NCBI GenBank assembly: GCA_028583405.1
Contig: JAPTMU010000049.1
Coordinates: 822,726 to 886,725 of the forward strand
DNA: 64,000 nucleotides
Direction: 5' to 3'
DNA from: Pogonophryne albipinna
Lineage: Eukaryota > Chordata > Actinopteri > Perciformes > Artedidraconidae
Shown here piece after piece: positions 13,637-23,510 of the stretch. The notes below the pieces were generated by a model. The model was not told where the DNA came from. It did not search any database and saw only the letters and a list, made by a program, of their open reading frames with translations. Position numbers and translations under genes: made by a program. The stretch's first letter is position 1. Each line of letters begins with the position of its first letter.

Positions 13637-13829
13637 TCCCATTCTCGTTAGATATCTCAACATCTCTGAGGCGCCTTTAAGGAATCCCTTCAAATTTGGC
13701 ACAGAGGCCTTCTTGGACTCCAGGATTAACTGACTTAAATTGTTTAGGTCAATGGGCAAAGGTCACATTTGTCATGTTCTTGTAAATGTGCTAAACTCAG
13801 GAACATGTGTGAATTACTTCCAATCTATA
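13637..13829 (+). repeat. Dispersed repeat, second copy of the local duplication
   Basis: Same order of motifs as 13245-13445, about 90 percent identical by eye, including an identical block around TTTGTCATGTTCTTGTAAAT. Confidence 0.8.
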
Positions 13830-13915
13830 CAAACGTCCACTCTAACGCTATGTTGTAAATGTAATATCTTATTGAGCTATTGCACGTCTTTCTTTCCCCA
13901 TTAACTGTGGGGTTT

Positions 13916-14235
13916 GGAGAGCTGTTCAGGGCTGGAGTCATAATATGAATGAAAAGAAAACATCACTCTCTAAAAAGAACAAGGCTCTTTAGCTTTCATA
14001 GCGGAGATGCCTGACTGTCAGTGAAGCTGTAGGTGGGTTGTTGGGAGTTGGGGTTAATTGTTGAGTCAGTGTTATTGATCAGAAACACTATCACCTGCCC
14101 ACAGATGTGTCATGAGTCTTTGAGGTGGATGCTGCAGGAATTGAGCTTCATGTTACAGTAAACCAATGAAATGTTGATGTATGGATGTAGGCTGAATGTA
14201 TTGGAGTCTTCCAGGCCTTTTTTCTGGACAATTAC
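13916..14235 (+). repeat. Segment duplicated at 17519-17835 (copy 1)
   Basis: Shares GAGCTGTTCAGGGCTGGAGT at its start, GGAGATGCCTGACTGTCAGT, GTTGTTGGGAGTTGGGGTTA and GATGTATGGATGTAGGCTGA with the second copy, nearly unbroken for about 310 bp. Confidence 0.9.
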
Positions 14236-14239
14236 TGCT

Positions 14240-14475
14240 GTAAATGTCACATATTTTTGACTTATTGCACGTCTTCCCGTCCTGAGAGGGATCCTTCTCT
14301 GTTGCTGTCACCATTTTTTCCCCATTAACTGTTGGGTTCCTTAGGAGTTTTTTCTTGTCCGATTTGAGGGTCTCAAGACAGGGCGTGTCGTATGCTGTAC
14401 ACACTGCAAACCCCCTGAGACAAAGGTTTAATTTGTGACATTGGGCTGTATAAATACAATTTGATTGGACCTTCT
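14240..14475 (+). mobile_element. LINE 3' end (plus)
   Basis: Contains GGAGTTTTTTCTTGTCCGAT, GAGGGTCTCAAGACAGGGC, AACCCCCTGAGACAAA and ends TTGGGCTGTATAAATACAAT. This order is the familiar 3' untranslated end of fish L2-like LINEs, whose tails end in an AATTG-type repeat. No RT coding remains; an unrelated minus-strand frame over it is fortuitous. Confidence 0.6.
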
Positions 14476-15115
14476 TGTACCTACCCAACTGTATTTTGAA
14501 AGGTTGGTGGAGGCGTAAAACCACAAGGGTGTTCATTCTAACAATATTACAAATAGCTTAGGTAACCTTTTCCCTATATATGAACAGATAATGCTTTGCA
14601 AATGTTGTTTAGAGCTACATTTGATCAAATATATGTGATATCTGAAGTTGTGCTTGAGTCCAAGAACATCTTTCAGGCCATGGAGCAAATGCAACATCAT
14701 CCAGCAGACAGAAATATTTCCCTTTAGGGTTAACAGACTGTACTAGAGGTTCAGTATTTGATCAACGGTAGCTCAAATATATCTGGGCATCAAACCCCGT
14801 TTTTCCTTCTGTGCTGCAAAAGTCTATGAAACACTAATACATGTTCCTTAATGCCTTGTTGTGCTACAGGAAGTAGTTATTTCATGCTTAAAATCAAACG
14901 CTAACAAGCTTGTCAAAACACTGTATTCTGGCCTGACACTTTATCTGCTCACTGAGATGTGACAGGAAAGGGAACACTAAACTCTTAAGGCATCATATTT
15001 TGAATAAGGGAATCATTTACTTAGCTCATTATTGAAATAACAGACAAGTATACTCACTCTCTTACACAAGATATACAATGTAGAAATGGATAGCTTACAT
15101 TGGGTCTATGTCTGT
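14476..15115. other. No gene seen
   Basis: AT-rich sequence without a recognised element or coding signal. Confidence 0.5.
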
Positions 15116-15123
15116 CTCTTTGG

Positions 15124-15926
15124 CAGAGGTGTTCAATTACATTTAATCAAGTACTGTACTCACAGTACAATTTCAAGGTTCTTGTACTTAACTTGAGTAC
15201 TTCCATTTAATGTTACTTTGTACTCCACTAGAATTCAAAGGTAAATATTGTACTTTTACTCCACTACATTTATGTAGTTCCTATAATTACTTTGCAGATT
15301 TAGATTAATGTTAAACAATTTAATCAACACTTAAATCAGACTTTAGTTACACCTGGATTAAATTCAGTAAACTAGTAAGTTTACTGCTGCTCCACCTTTA
15401 CCAGATTGATATCATTATAATCAAAACATACATACAATTGTGAAATCAGCCAATACGCATGATGAGTACTTTTACTTTTGGCACCTTAAGTATATTTAAA
15501 TGCCACTACTTTTGTACTTTAACGTGAGTAACATTTTGAATGCAGGACTTTTACTGTAACAGAGTATTCCTACACTCTGGTACTTCTACTTTTACTCAAG
15601 TACAATATCTGAGTACCTCTACTTTGACTCAAGCACAAGATCTGAGTACTTCTACTTTGACTCAAGCACAAGATCTGAGTACTTCTACTTTTCTCAAGTA
15701 CAAGATCTGAGTACCTCTACTTTTACTCTAGTACATGATCTGAGTACTTCTACTTTTACTCAAGTACAAGATCGGAGTACTTCTACTTTTACTCAAGTAC
15801 AAGATCGGAGTACTTCTACTTTTACTCAAGTACAAGATCGGAGTACTTCTACTTTTACTCAAGTACAAGATCGGAGTACTTCTACTTTTACTCAAGTACA
15901 AGATCGGAGTACTTCTCCCACCTCTG
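15124..15926. mobile_element. hAT-like element with 33-bp minisatellite
   Basis: Ends CAGAGGTGTTCAATTAC and, inverted, CAGAGGTGGGAGAAGTAC share CAGAGGTG. The flanking 8-mers CTCTTTGG (15116-15123) and GTCATTGG (15927-15934) agree at 6 of 8 positions, a decayed target duplication. The terminal octamer matches the 37-bp-array family (33313, 43170), so the two families probably share a transposase. No coding capacity. Confidence 0.75.
15590..15915 (+). repeat. 33-bp minisatellite, about 10 units
   Basis: Unit is GAGTACTTCTACTTTTACTC followed by AAGTACAAGATCG. Starts fall at 15611, 15644, 15677, 15709, 15742 and then every 33 bp to 15907. The last unit runs into the terminal inverted repeat (GAGTACTTCTCCCACCTCTG), so the array abuts the element end. 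Confidence 0.95.
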
Positions 15927-15959
15927 GTCATTGGCAGAAGACAGATTTGATTTGTTGCA

Positions 15960-16205
15960 CATGTGGGTGGGTGGGATATCCTCAGGGAAGTTGTTCAGGT
16001 CTCTGTGAGGCTGCAGAATGTCTCTGAAAGTATCCGATCCATCCTCATCCAGCCTGCAGAGGATCAGCAAACAGAAGAAGCCCTCTGGGTCTCTGAGACT
16101 CAGACTCTGGATGTCTGCAGGCTGATGAGACTGAGCTCCACTGAGGGATGTTTTCATGACCTTCCTCACCGCCAGCATGTTCAATTTTCTGCTACGAAAA
16201 CAAGG
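15960..16205 (-). other. Candidate host exon or exon relic (minus), unidentified
   Basis: The minus strand has an open frame of about 80 codons with GC-rich third positions in otherwise AT-rich DNA. It is preceded by a plausible acceptor (CCTTGTTTTCGTAGCAG, ending near 16191) and reads through peptides such as SLSLRDPEGFFCLLILC and RDILQPHRDLNNFPED. I do not recognise the family. The frame runs into the hAT element at 15926, and no convincing donor is seen before it. The opposite strand is also open over the same stretch, so the direction is uncertain. Confidence 0.28.
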
Positions 16206-16279
16206 TTGGATGAGGCTGAGATGGTTTGGCATATAAACTGAGGATAAAACGTGCACAGACTTTCACGCTGTCTCCCATG

Positions 16280-16723
16280 GTTCAAAAACTTGATATCTTG
16301 CCAAGTATATTTGTCTAATATCTAGTCAGAATATGTCTTGATATAACACATAATAACTTCAGACGTAACACTGCAGTGAGATATCGGGTCTTGTTTTTAG
16401 ATAATGTATCTTCTTGTTTAGTCAAAAATCTTATTTTGAGTTGTATCTCAGATGAAACACATATTTATTTACATATTTATTAGAAAATCACCAACTAACA
16501 TCAGATAACAGAAAACTTTTGAGCATTTGCGGTAAAATACAGTTCAAAAAGTGTTCTCCCAGCTAATTACAAGATCTGATCTAAGTATCCCTTCTTATTT
16601 CAAGAAATCTTACCAAGCAAAATTTCACTTTTTCTCTTGGCAGATTTTTGTACTTACTTCAAGTGAAAACGGCTTGTTTTCATTATTGTTTAACTTGTTT
16701 TTGGAGCAGCATTTTTTCCAGTG
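16280..16723. mobile_element. CACTA/EnSpm-like element, right end
   Basis: The right terminus GGAGCAGCATTTTTTCCAGTG is, inverted, CACTGGAAAAAATGCTGC, the typical CACTG start of fish EnSpm-type non-autonomous elements. Subterminal sequence such as CTTATTTCAAGAAATCTTACC fits. The left terminus is not found, so the left limit is approximate. Confidence 0.5.
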
Positions 16724-17079
16724 CATGGTGCAAAACAACGATATTGAGCAACCAATCTTGACAACATTCATTTGACTGTAATTTGAGTTTTTAGTTGAAA
16801 TGCAATATTATATTTGTACTGTAATGTTTTTCATGGACCTGAACTTTGATCTGTTTTACAATTGTTTGTGCGACAGAGAATATTGTAAGTGTTTGTTGAT
16901 TGAGTGTACCTGCCTAAGGACTGCAGATGGAAATAGCTATTAGCTCTTTTCAAGATGAATGTATTTGTATCCAAGGTTTTTGTTAGAAAAAGACAAACAA
17001 AAAATATCAGTACCGAATTTAAGCTGCAGGAAACGATGAATGGTTCTTCGATAATCCACGCATGTTATTTGCATATTGG

Positions 17080-17530
17080 TTTTGTGACGCATGGACTTTT
17101 GTTAACAATGTGAAGTTTTGGGCCAATTGGACCTTTTTGATTGGACTTACAGAAAGACCGTGTTTCATGGCGAGGAATAATTGACCATGGCAAAGTCATA
17201 TGATGAAACCTCACAATTGGCTTTGATGTGTTGAGGGCTGCAACGTTAAAAAAGCACTTAAAGTTTTATGCTGAAATGACCATGTCCATTGGAGTTACAT
17301 CAACGTTGATTTAAATGTCGAGGAGTCAATCACCATGGCAACGTCATATGATGAAACCTCACAATCGTCATCTAAATGTCTTCAGGGCAGGCAGTTGAGA
17401 AACATATGAAGTTTAGGGGAGATTGGATCGTGAACCGTGGAATAAAAACAATATTGTGTTTCATGACGAGCAATATGTCGCCATTGCAACAGCATATGAT
17501 GAAACCTCAGATTTGGTGTAGAGCTGTTCA
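17080..17530 (+). repeat. 148-bp tandem repeat, three diverged units
   Basis: The landmark TGATGAAACCTCA occurs at 17201, 17349 and 17497, exactly 148 bp apart. Around it each unit has GACCATGGCAAAGTCATA or a variant and TGTTTCATGGCGAG or a variant. Units are strongly diverged, so this is an old duplication. Confidence 0.7.
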
Positions 17531-17835
17531 GGGCTGGAGTAATAATAATATTAATAAGGATGAATATTGAGAACAAGGCTCCGTAACTTTCGTAGCGGAG
17601 ATGCCTGACTGTCAGTGAAGCTGTAGGTGTTGGTGGGTTGTTGGGAGTTGGGGTTAATTGTTGAGTCAGTGTTATTGATCAGAAACACTATCACCTGCCC
17701 ACAGATGTTTCACGAGTCAGTGAGGTGGATGCTGCAGGAATTGAGCTTACTGTTACAGTAAACCAATGAAATGTTGATGTATGGATGTAGGCTGAATGTA
17801 TTAGAGTCTTCCAGCCCTTTTCACTGGGTAATTAA
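17519..17835 (+). repeat. Segment duplicated from 13916-14235 (copy 2)
   Basis: Matches copy 1 almost continuously; it lacks a stretch near ATATGAATGAAAAGAAAACA and has an extra GTTGGTG before GGTTGTTGGGAG. The two copies are 3.6 kb apart in direct orientation. Confidence 0.9.
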
Positions 17836-17840
17836 TGCAT

Positions 17841-19171
17841 GAATGGTGGATTTAAGATAGCTGCATGGGGTTCATTTGTGTGTAAATGTGGCTCTGATGC
17901 TAGCCAGTGCATCCCCATCCATGGCCCTCACTGAGTTGTGTCTGTTTACGGTGATGGGTTGCTGAATGTGATGAGTGATGAATCTAATGATAGATTAAGA
18001 AGCAACGGACGCAAGAGTTTGAGGGAAAAAAGAAATATATTCAACGCCTTCATTGGGTTTGCTTATTGCTATGTGAAGTTGGCACTGTTTAGCAAAAGGT
18101 ACAGTCTCATTTTGAATTCAACACTTACACTTCAACGCTAAATTCTTCTACTTAGCTGTGATTATAGCTGTTTCTTTGAACCTGCTTTTGGGAAGTGTGA
18201 TCATTAGCACTACTTTAGCAATACATTAGATAGAAGAGTCTGAAGATGTTTGGTAGAGATTGTTCTTAATCTCTCTGCAGGTGCTTAATCAAATGAGAGC
18301 GAACCTCAAACCCACACAGATGAGTAACCAAAGCATTTCCCTGTTCCATTGCTATTTCCCTTCCTTGTCCTTGTATGGTCACTTGCTCCAAATGTGTGTG
18401 TGTGTGTGTCATTCAGGCATTATATTTGTCTTCCTGGATGCATGGCACCACATTCATTAGAAGTAATTGCCAGGCGTCAAGATGCAGCATGTGGTTGTTA
18501 GGCTTATAGAAAAGCTTCTCTGCAAACTAATTAGTTAGAACACTGACCTGCTGCTGCTCTGCACGGAAGATAATATCCATACCGGAGAAACATCCAGACA
18601 GCCAGCTGAACATTTCAAAACACTCCCCCAGCAAGTCCAAGGACTCTCTTATTGATTAAATATCCCCGGATTGTCTTCTCCTCTCTAAAGACTGTTTGAT
18701 TTATCTGAAATAGATCAAGCTGTATCTATTTTTTCTTACAAAGTAGACCCATGTGTGGAGGCATTTATAGCCCTTTACAAACATTCTTCAGTCGAGTGCT
18801 AAATAGCAACTGTCGACAAAATGCTGGGTTTCATCTAAAGAGTTATAATTGGCATCTCTTAAAGTAAAACTGAGGTTTTATTATAGCAAACATCTGCAGT
18901 TTAAATGTACCTTCAAACCTTTTTGCTCACGTCTCTGCCAGCTGCACTCTCACATTCCTGAGAGCCCCGATTTCAACTTCTTTGTAGGTGAAGAGGTCTT
19001 GAATGTGTTCTCGGGATAATTAATGCCGTGTACTGGCAAAAAAGCTCCTTCTGTGGCACATGAATGCCGTCGGTTTTCAGTCTGCCAGATCGCTGTGACT
19101 CATCTCCTCTCTGCTGTACGCCCCACCTCACCCCCAATTAAATCTCAGTGATGAAAAGTCATGATGAATAC
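17841..19171. other. No gene seen
   Basis: No element ends, repeats or convincing exons recognised. A short TG run lies at about 18393-18409. Confidence 0.5.
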
Positions 19172-19179
19172 CTAACTGT

Positions 19180-19573
19180 TACGGTGTGTGACGCAGGCAG
19201 GACCCAAATGCAGATATAAACTGAAAAACTCCGTTATTTCAAGGCTAGGCGCAGATAAACAAAGACAAAACAGAACACTCACCGAATAACTAGTCATGAC
19301 ACAAGACGAACCGACAAGGACAGACAGAAAAACCAGAACATAAATACACACAAGACAAATCACACAAACAAGACACAGGTGAGGAGGGAGGAGAAAACAC
19401 AGGGGCACCAGGTGAACACAATCGGGTAAATTAGACACACCAGGGAAACTAACGACAGGGAACCACAGACAGATCTAAAGACAAAACACAACGCAGACAG
19501 AAACAGGCAAGACAGGAGGTGAAGACCTTTCAAAATAAAACATGAAACAAAAGAATACAGACAGATCGTGACA
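19180..19573. mobile_element. Short transposable element with 8-bp target duplication
   Basis: CTAACTGT is exactly duplicated at 19172-19179 and 19574-19581. The element starts TACGGTGTGTGACGCAGGC and ends ACAGACAGATCGTGACA; terminal TGTCACG/TGTGACG motifs face each other. The AC-rich interior (ACCAGGTGAACACAATC, AAATAAAACATGAAAC) is familiar from a dispersed fish repeat. The 8-bp duplication favours hAT; the terminal match is too short to be certain. Confidence 0.65.
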
Positions 19574-19581
19574 CTAACTGT

Positions 19582-20240
19582 CCCAAACACACTTTACCTT
19601 CCATATATCCATACTTGAAAGTGATGTTTCTGCACTTGAGAAAGATATATAGGAGGGACATACTGTAGATCGGTGCAATAATTAGTCTTAAAAATTCCTG
19701 TTCACTCGTCTCAAAGTCATCGGTTTTTCGAACATGTTTGTAGCTCGGAAATAAGGTCTGTTGTTAACACAAGCCTCCGAGATGTTCACGTTTTGTTTTA
19801 AGACATAGACGACGGGACAGTACAATTACAGTAAATCCCCCACTGGTGAATGTCTGAAGCTTCTATGTGTCATGCAAATGGCGGTTGCTTACAAGTGTCT
19901 TAATTGAAACTACAAAATGTCATCACGCTGAACATTAGCCGCCTTTAGCTTAGCGGTGGTGATGGGCAACCATAACGTGATGTAGTTTGTTATAGCGTTA
20001 CATTAACTCTTTCCTTCTGGTGATTGCATTTATGATTCAAAAGTCACCAAGTGGTGTTAATATGTGGAGATTATCCTGCTGAAGAAAAATAAATTCAGTT
20101 ATCACAAATGTGTGTTTGCCACAGAAGTTATTCTCTGCAAAATACAGAGATCAACTGGAAAATCCCATTGCGTTTATATAGCGCCTTTCATAAACCCAAG
20201 CTCCTTGCAATTCTAACTTCCGAGTTGGCCTACAAAGAAC
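19582..20240. other. No gene; short LINE tail on the minus strand
   Basis: At about 20165-20215 the sequence GTTTATATAGCGCCTTTCAT is, on the minus strand, a LINE 3' tail of the ...GCGCTATATAAAC type. The rest shows nothing recognisable. Confidence 0.5.
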
Positions 20241-20259
20241 CACATCACTAAACCACTCT

Positions 20260-20640
20260 TCTGTAACCCTTGTGACCTTTGACCCCCTGAGTGTCAGTAA
20301 TCAGTACTGGCAGATGAGTTGGATCTGGGCATTATTAGGTCAATAAATCTCCATAAAATTCCACAAATAGTCACGTATTATTTAGCCATTCTCCACTATA
20401 TGCGTCACAGCAAGTGTTTTCAGGCATATAATAAGTCCTTGCATTTTTTCACCAGGTGAGAACTTTGCCTTTTCAAATGTAAATATAATACACCACAGTA
20501 AACTAAATTATCATTTTAACAATACTGAGTCTTTAATTGTGATATTTTTTTTACGTTTTCGAAATGGGCATAACTTAAGCGTAACCTAAGAGTAAACATT
20601 TAACTTCTGTCACAAAGACGGAAGTTAAATGTCTTTGTTT
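20260..20640 (+). repeat. Local low-copy repeat, unit 1
   Basis: Starts CCTTTGACCCCCTGAGTGTC and contains TAATCAGTACTGGCAGATG, CCACAAATAGTC, AAGTGTTTTCAGGCATATAA and TTCTGTCACAAAGACGG. The same order recurs at 20840-21190 and 22380-24870. Confidence 0.85.
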
Positions 20641-20839
20641 TAAACGTGTTTTCGAGCGTGTAAAACCAAAGAAAATACAAATGAAACAAAAGATGATACA
20701 GACATGATGCAGTACTATACAAATGAATGCAATAACAAAACGAAATATTTAATTAATAATTGAATAATCTGTAGTATCATTGTCTGATATCAATAAACAA
20801 CAAAGCTTTAGCTAATTACATGTCCGTGTCCGGTTCTCA

Positions 20840-21190
20840 CCTCGGCTGGTTCCCTTCAACCTTTGACCCCCTGAGTGTGAGTAATCAGTACTGGCAGACA
20901 CCCTGAGTTGAATCTGGGCATCACTAGATCAATACATCTCCATCAAATTCCACAAATAATCGCGTATTATTCAGCCGTACTCCACTATCAAGTGTTTTCA
21001 GGCATATATTAAGAGCTTGAATTTGTTCTGTGAGCACAATGCCATTTAAACATGGCAAACCAAGCACCAACGTAAATATAACACACCACAGGAATCTAAA
21101 TGATCTTTTTAACAATACTTTTTGGACGTTTTCCAAATGGGCATATCCTAAGCATAAGCGTAAACTAAGAGTAAATACTTGTGACATGTA
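20840..21190 (+). repeat. Local low-copy repeat, unit 2
   Basis: Same landmarks as unit 1, extended by AACATGGCAAACCAAGC, AATATAACACACCACAG and TTTTGGACGTTTTCCAAATG, which unit 3 also carries. Confidence 0.85.
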
Positions 21191-21436
21191 CTGTATGTAG
21201 TAACGTGTGTTTATTGTTCTCTTTTATCCTTTCGCTTCGATCTACTTGTCTTTCATCCTTTCTTTTTAACTAATGCTGTTGATGTATTGTGATTTTAAAA
21301 AGGTGTCTATTATCATCTGGGGACAACAGCTGGAAATGAGCCATGTTGGCTAAAGCTAATGCCCCATTTATTGTTCTGTGTGACAGTTGATCAATGGGGA
21401 CTGTCCACAACACTATCAACAAATAAACTAAACTAA

Positions 21437-22318
21437 GGCCCCGGCCACACGAGGACGAAAACGGCTAAACGCATAGGATTAACCCAATCGCAAAAAAGCT
21501 TCCGTCCACACGCAATATTCACCGGATAGTGTCTGTCCACACGAGACAGCTCCGTTTAGCTCCAACCGCTGGAGAAGCTGCAGTACATGCAGGAGCCTGT
21601 ACGTGGCGCTGTAACTTCATCCACAAAGCAGCGAAGAAGCATGGTTGTCATGGTTACCCTTCTGTTTATTCTCCGCGGTGGGGCCAAGGGAACCGGGCAG
21701 AGTTTTTCGCCGGTCAACGTGTGTTAAAGTTTAAATCTTCTGCACACAATTATAAAAGTGCCGGTCAAAGGTCTTCTTTGTTATTTATTGAGCTTTAAAA
21801 CAAATGAATAACGAATCTATATAATATAATAATAAAATACATGGAGCCTCTCTTGTTCCTCCCTCTCTTCGGACAGCGCCAGTGTCTGTCTCATGCAGCA
21901 GCTGATCCAGTAATGAGTGACCCGGCCGACAGTAAAAATAAACATATTTATAACTAGTGTAGGTAGTTTGAGAGGTGTCTCCGTCCTGTCAGATTAGACT
22001 CCACTCGCGTTTAGGTCCATATCGAGAGAAAGATAAATAATCTGAATTCAGTGTTTACTTTGACGCGAGGTGAGCAGCAGAGGTGGGGAGAGGCGGGGCT
22101 ATTGCCTCATCATTATCAGAAAATGATCGTATAGGGCGTACACACGGAGCCGTTTCACCCCCCAGAGCGTTGCGTATGCCGTTCTATTCACCTTGGGACC
22201 CGTTATCGTTTCCGCAGTCGTTTAGTGCCGTATTCGGTCGTCCTCGTGTGGCCGAACGGTCTATATGACACTAAACAGTAACGCAAACGACCGTTTTCGT
22301 CCTCGTATGGCCGGGGCC
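21437..22318. mobile_element. Harbinger-like MITE, 882 bp
   Basis: Ends GGCCCCGGCCACACGAGGAC and, inverted, GGCCCCGGCCATACGAGGAC differ at one of the first 20 positions. A 3-bp TAA target duplication (21434-21436, 22319-22321) is the PIF/Harbinger preference. It contains a decayed stretch (about 21690-22040) related to the hAT element at 5402. No transposase. Confidence 0.88.
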
Positions 22319-22925
22319 TAAAACGTAACTTCTGTCACGAGGACTGACTTCCCTTTTGTTTTAAACGTGTCAGATTCTCACCTCTGCTAGTTCACTTCGA
22401 CCTTTGACCCCCTGAGTATCAGTACTGGCAGATGCCCTGAGTTGGATCTGGGCATCACTAGATTAATAAATATCCATAAAATTCCACAAATAGTCTTGCA
22501 TTATTGAGCCATACTCCACTAAATGCGTCACATCAAGTGTTTTCAGGCATGTTTTAAAGGTCCCATGTCATGCTTTTCTGGTTCTTACCCGTCCCCTTGT
22601 GTGTTATGAAGGTTGTTATGCATGTAAACGGTCTGCAGGGTCACAAACCCTCAAAGTACACCCTGTAGGGCAGGGGTCGGCAACAGGCGGACCGCGGTCC
22701 GGATCCGGTCCCAGACGCCGACCTATACGGATTATCAATACATTAATAGGGGATTTAAATTTTGATGGGGGATTCTATTTTAACCGCCGCCGACAGGGTC
22801 GAAAGAGAGGAGTGAGCGATACAGGGAGAGAAACACAGAAGAAGAGACGAGAGCGCGGCAGAGAGAAGCGGAGAGGAAAGTGTGAGGCGTGTTAGCAGCA
22901 GACAGGAAGAGAGACATAATTACAC

Positions 22926-23350
22926 ATGGCGCTCTCCAAGAAGAGGAACGTGGACAGTGAGAACAGAGTTTTTAACCCTGAGTGGACTCATTCATGTTCA
23001 CCCTGCCCTCTGGGAGCACAGAGCCAGTGTGTCTCATTTGTTCAGAGACCGTGGCGCTCATTAAAAGTGCCAACACGCCACTATGAGACAAAATACAAAG
23101 TGTTTGACCAAACATTCCCTCTCAAGTCAGAACTGAGGTCACAAAAAACAAGCAGTCTCAGAGCCAGTGGCGAACCGTCAGGGCCTCCAAGGTATTCAGA
23201 GAATACCCTGGAACACTCAGATAAAACAAACATCGATTTAATTATATAAATAAAATGTAACGGCGGGGGGTGTGTGTGTCTACAGAAGGTCCAGTTGTGA
23301 TAGACACGGTTCACCACTGCTCAGAGCCCAATATGATCAGTCCACCGGGA
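22926..23350 (+). pseudogene. hAT transposase N-terminus, frameshifted
   Basis: The frame opens MALSKKRNVDSENRVFNPEW, a start shared by a large family of fish hAT transposases related to the GTF2IRD2/ZBED group. A one-base loss near 22990 shifts frame; the next frame reads PVCLICSETVALIKSAN, the CxxC half of a BED-type zinc finger. A second shift near 23078 restores RHYETKYKVFDQTFPLKSEL. The coding sequence is then cut by the 155-bp element at 23165-23319 and resumes with SLRAQYDQSTG. The catalytic core and C-terminal dimerisation domain are absent, so no functional transposase can be made. Confidence 0.8.
23165..23319. mobile_element. 155-bp hAT MITE inside a transposase relic
   Basis: Ends CAGTGGCGAACCGTC and, inverted, CAGTGGTGAACCGTG; perfect 8-bp target duplication CTCAGAGC at 23157-23164 and 23320-23327. 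Removing the element and one duplication restores the transposase reading SLRAQY. Confidence 0.93.
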
Positions 23351-23388
23351 TCAAAATTAAAACTAAATAGGCCTATGGTTCCAGGGCA

Positions 23389-23510
23389 GGCTAACCGAGG
23401 CTAACCAATGAGCTAACCGAGGCTAACCGAGGCTAACCAATGAGCTAACCGAGGCTAACCGAGGCTAACCAATGAGCTAACCGAGGCTAACCGAGGCTAA
23501 CCAATGAGCA
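23389..23510 (+). repeat. 32-bp minisatellite, about 3.8 units
   Basis: AATGAGCTAACC recurs at 23407, 23439, 23471 and 23503. Each unit is made of shorter GAGGCTAACC subunits. It lies inside the hAT element. Confidence 0.9.

Noticed and set aside
15728..15931. Repetitive minus-strand frame with an 11-residue period
   Set aside because: Translation of the 33-bp minisatellite.
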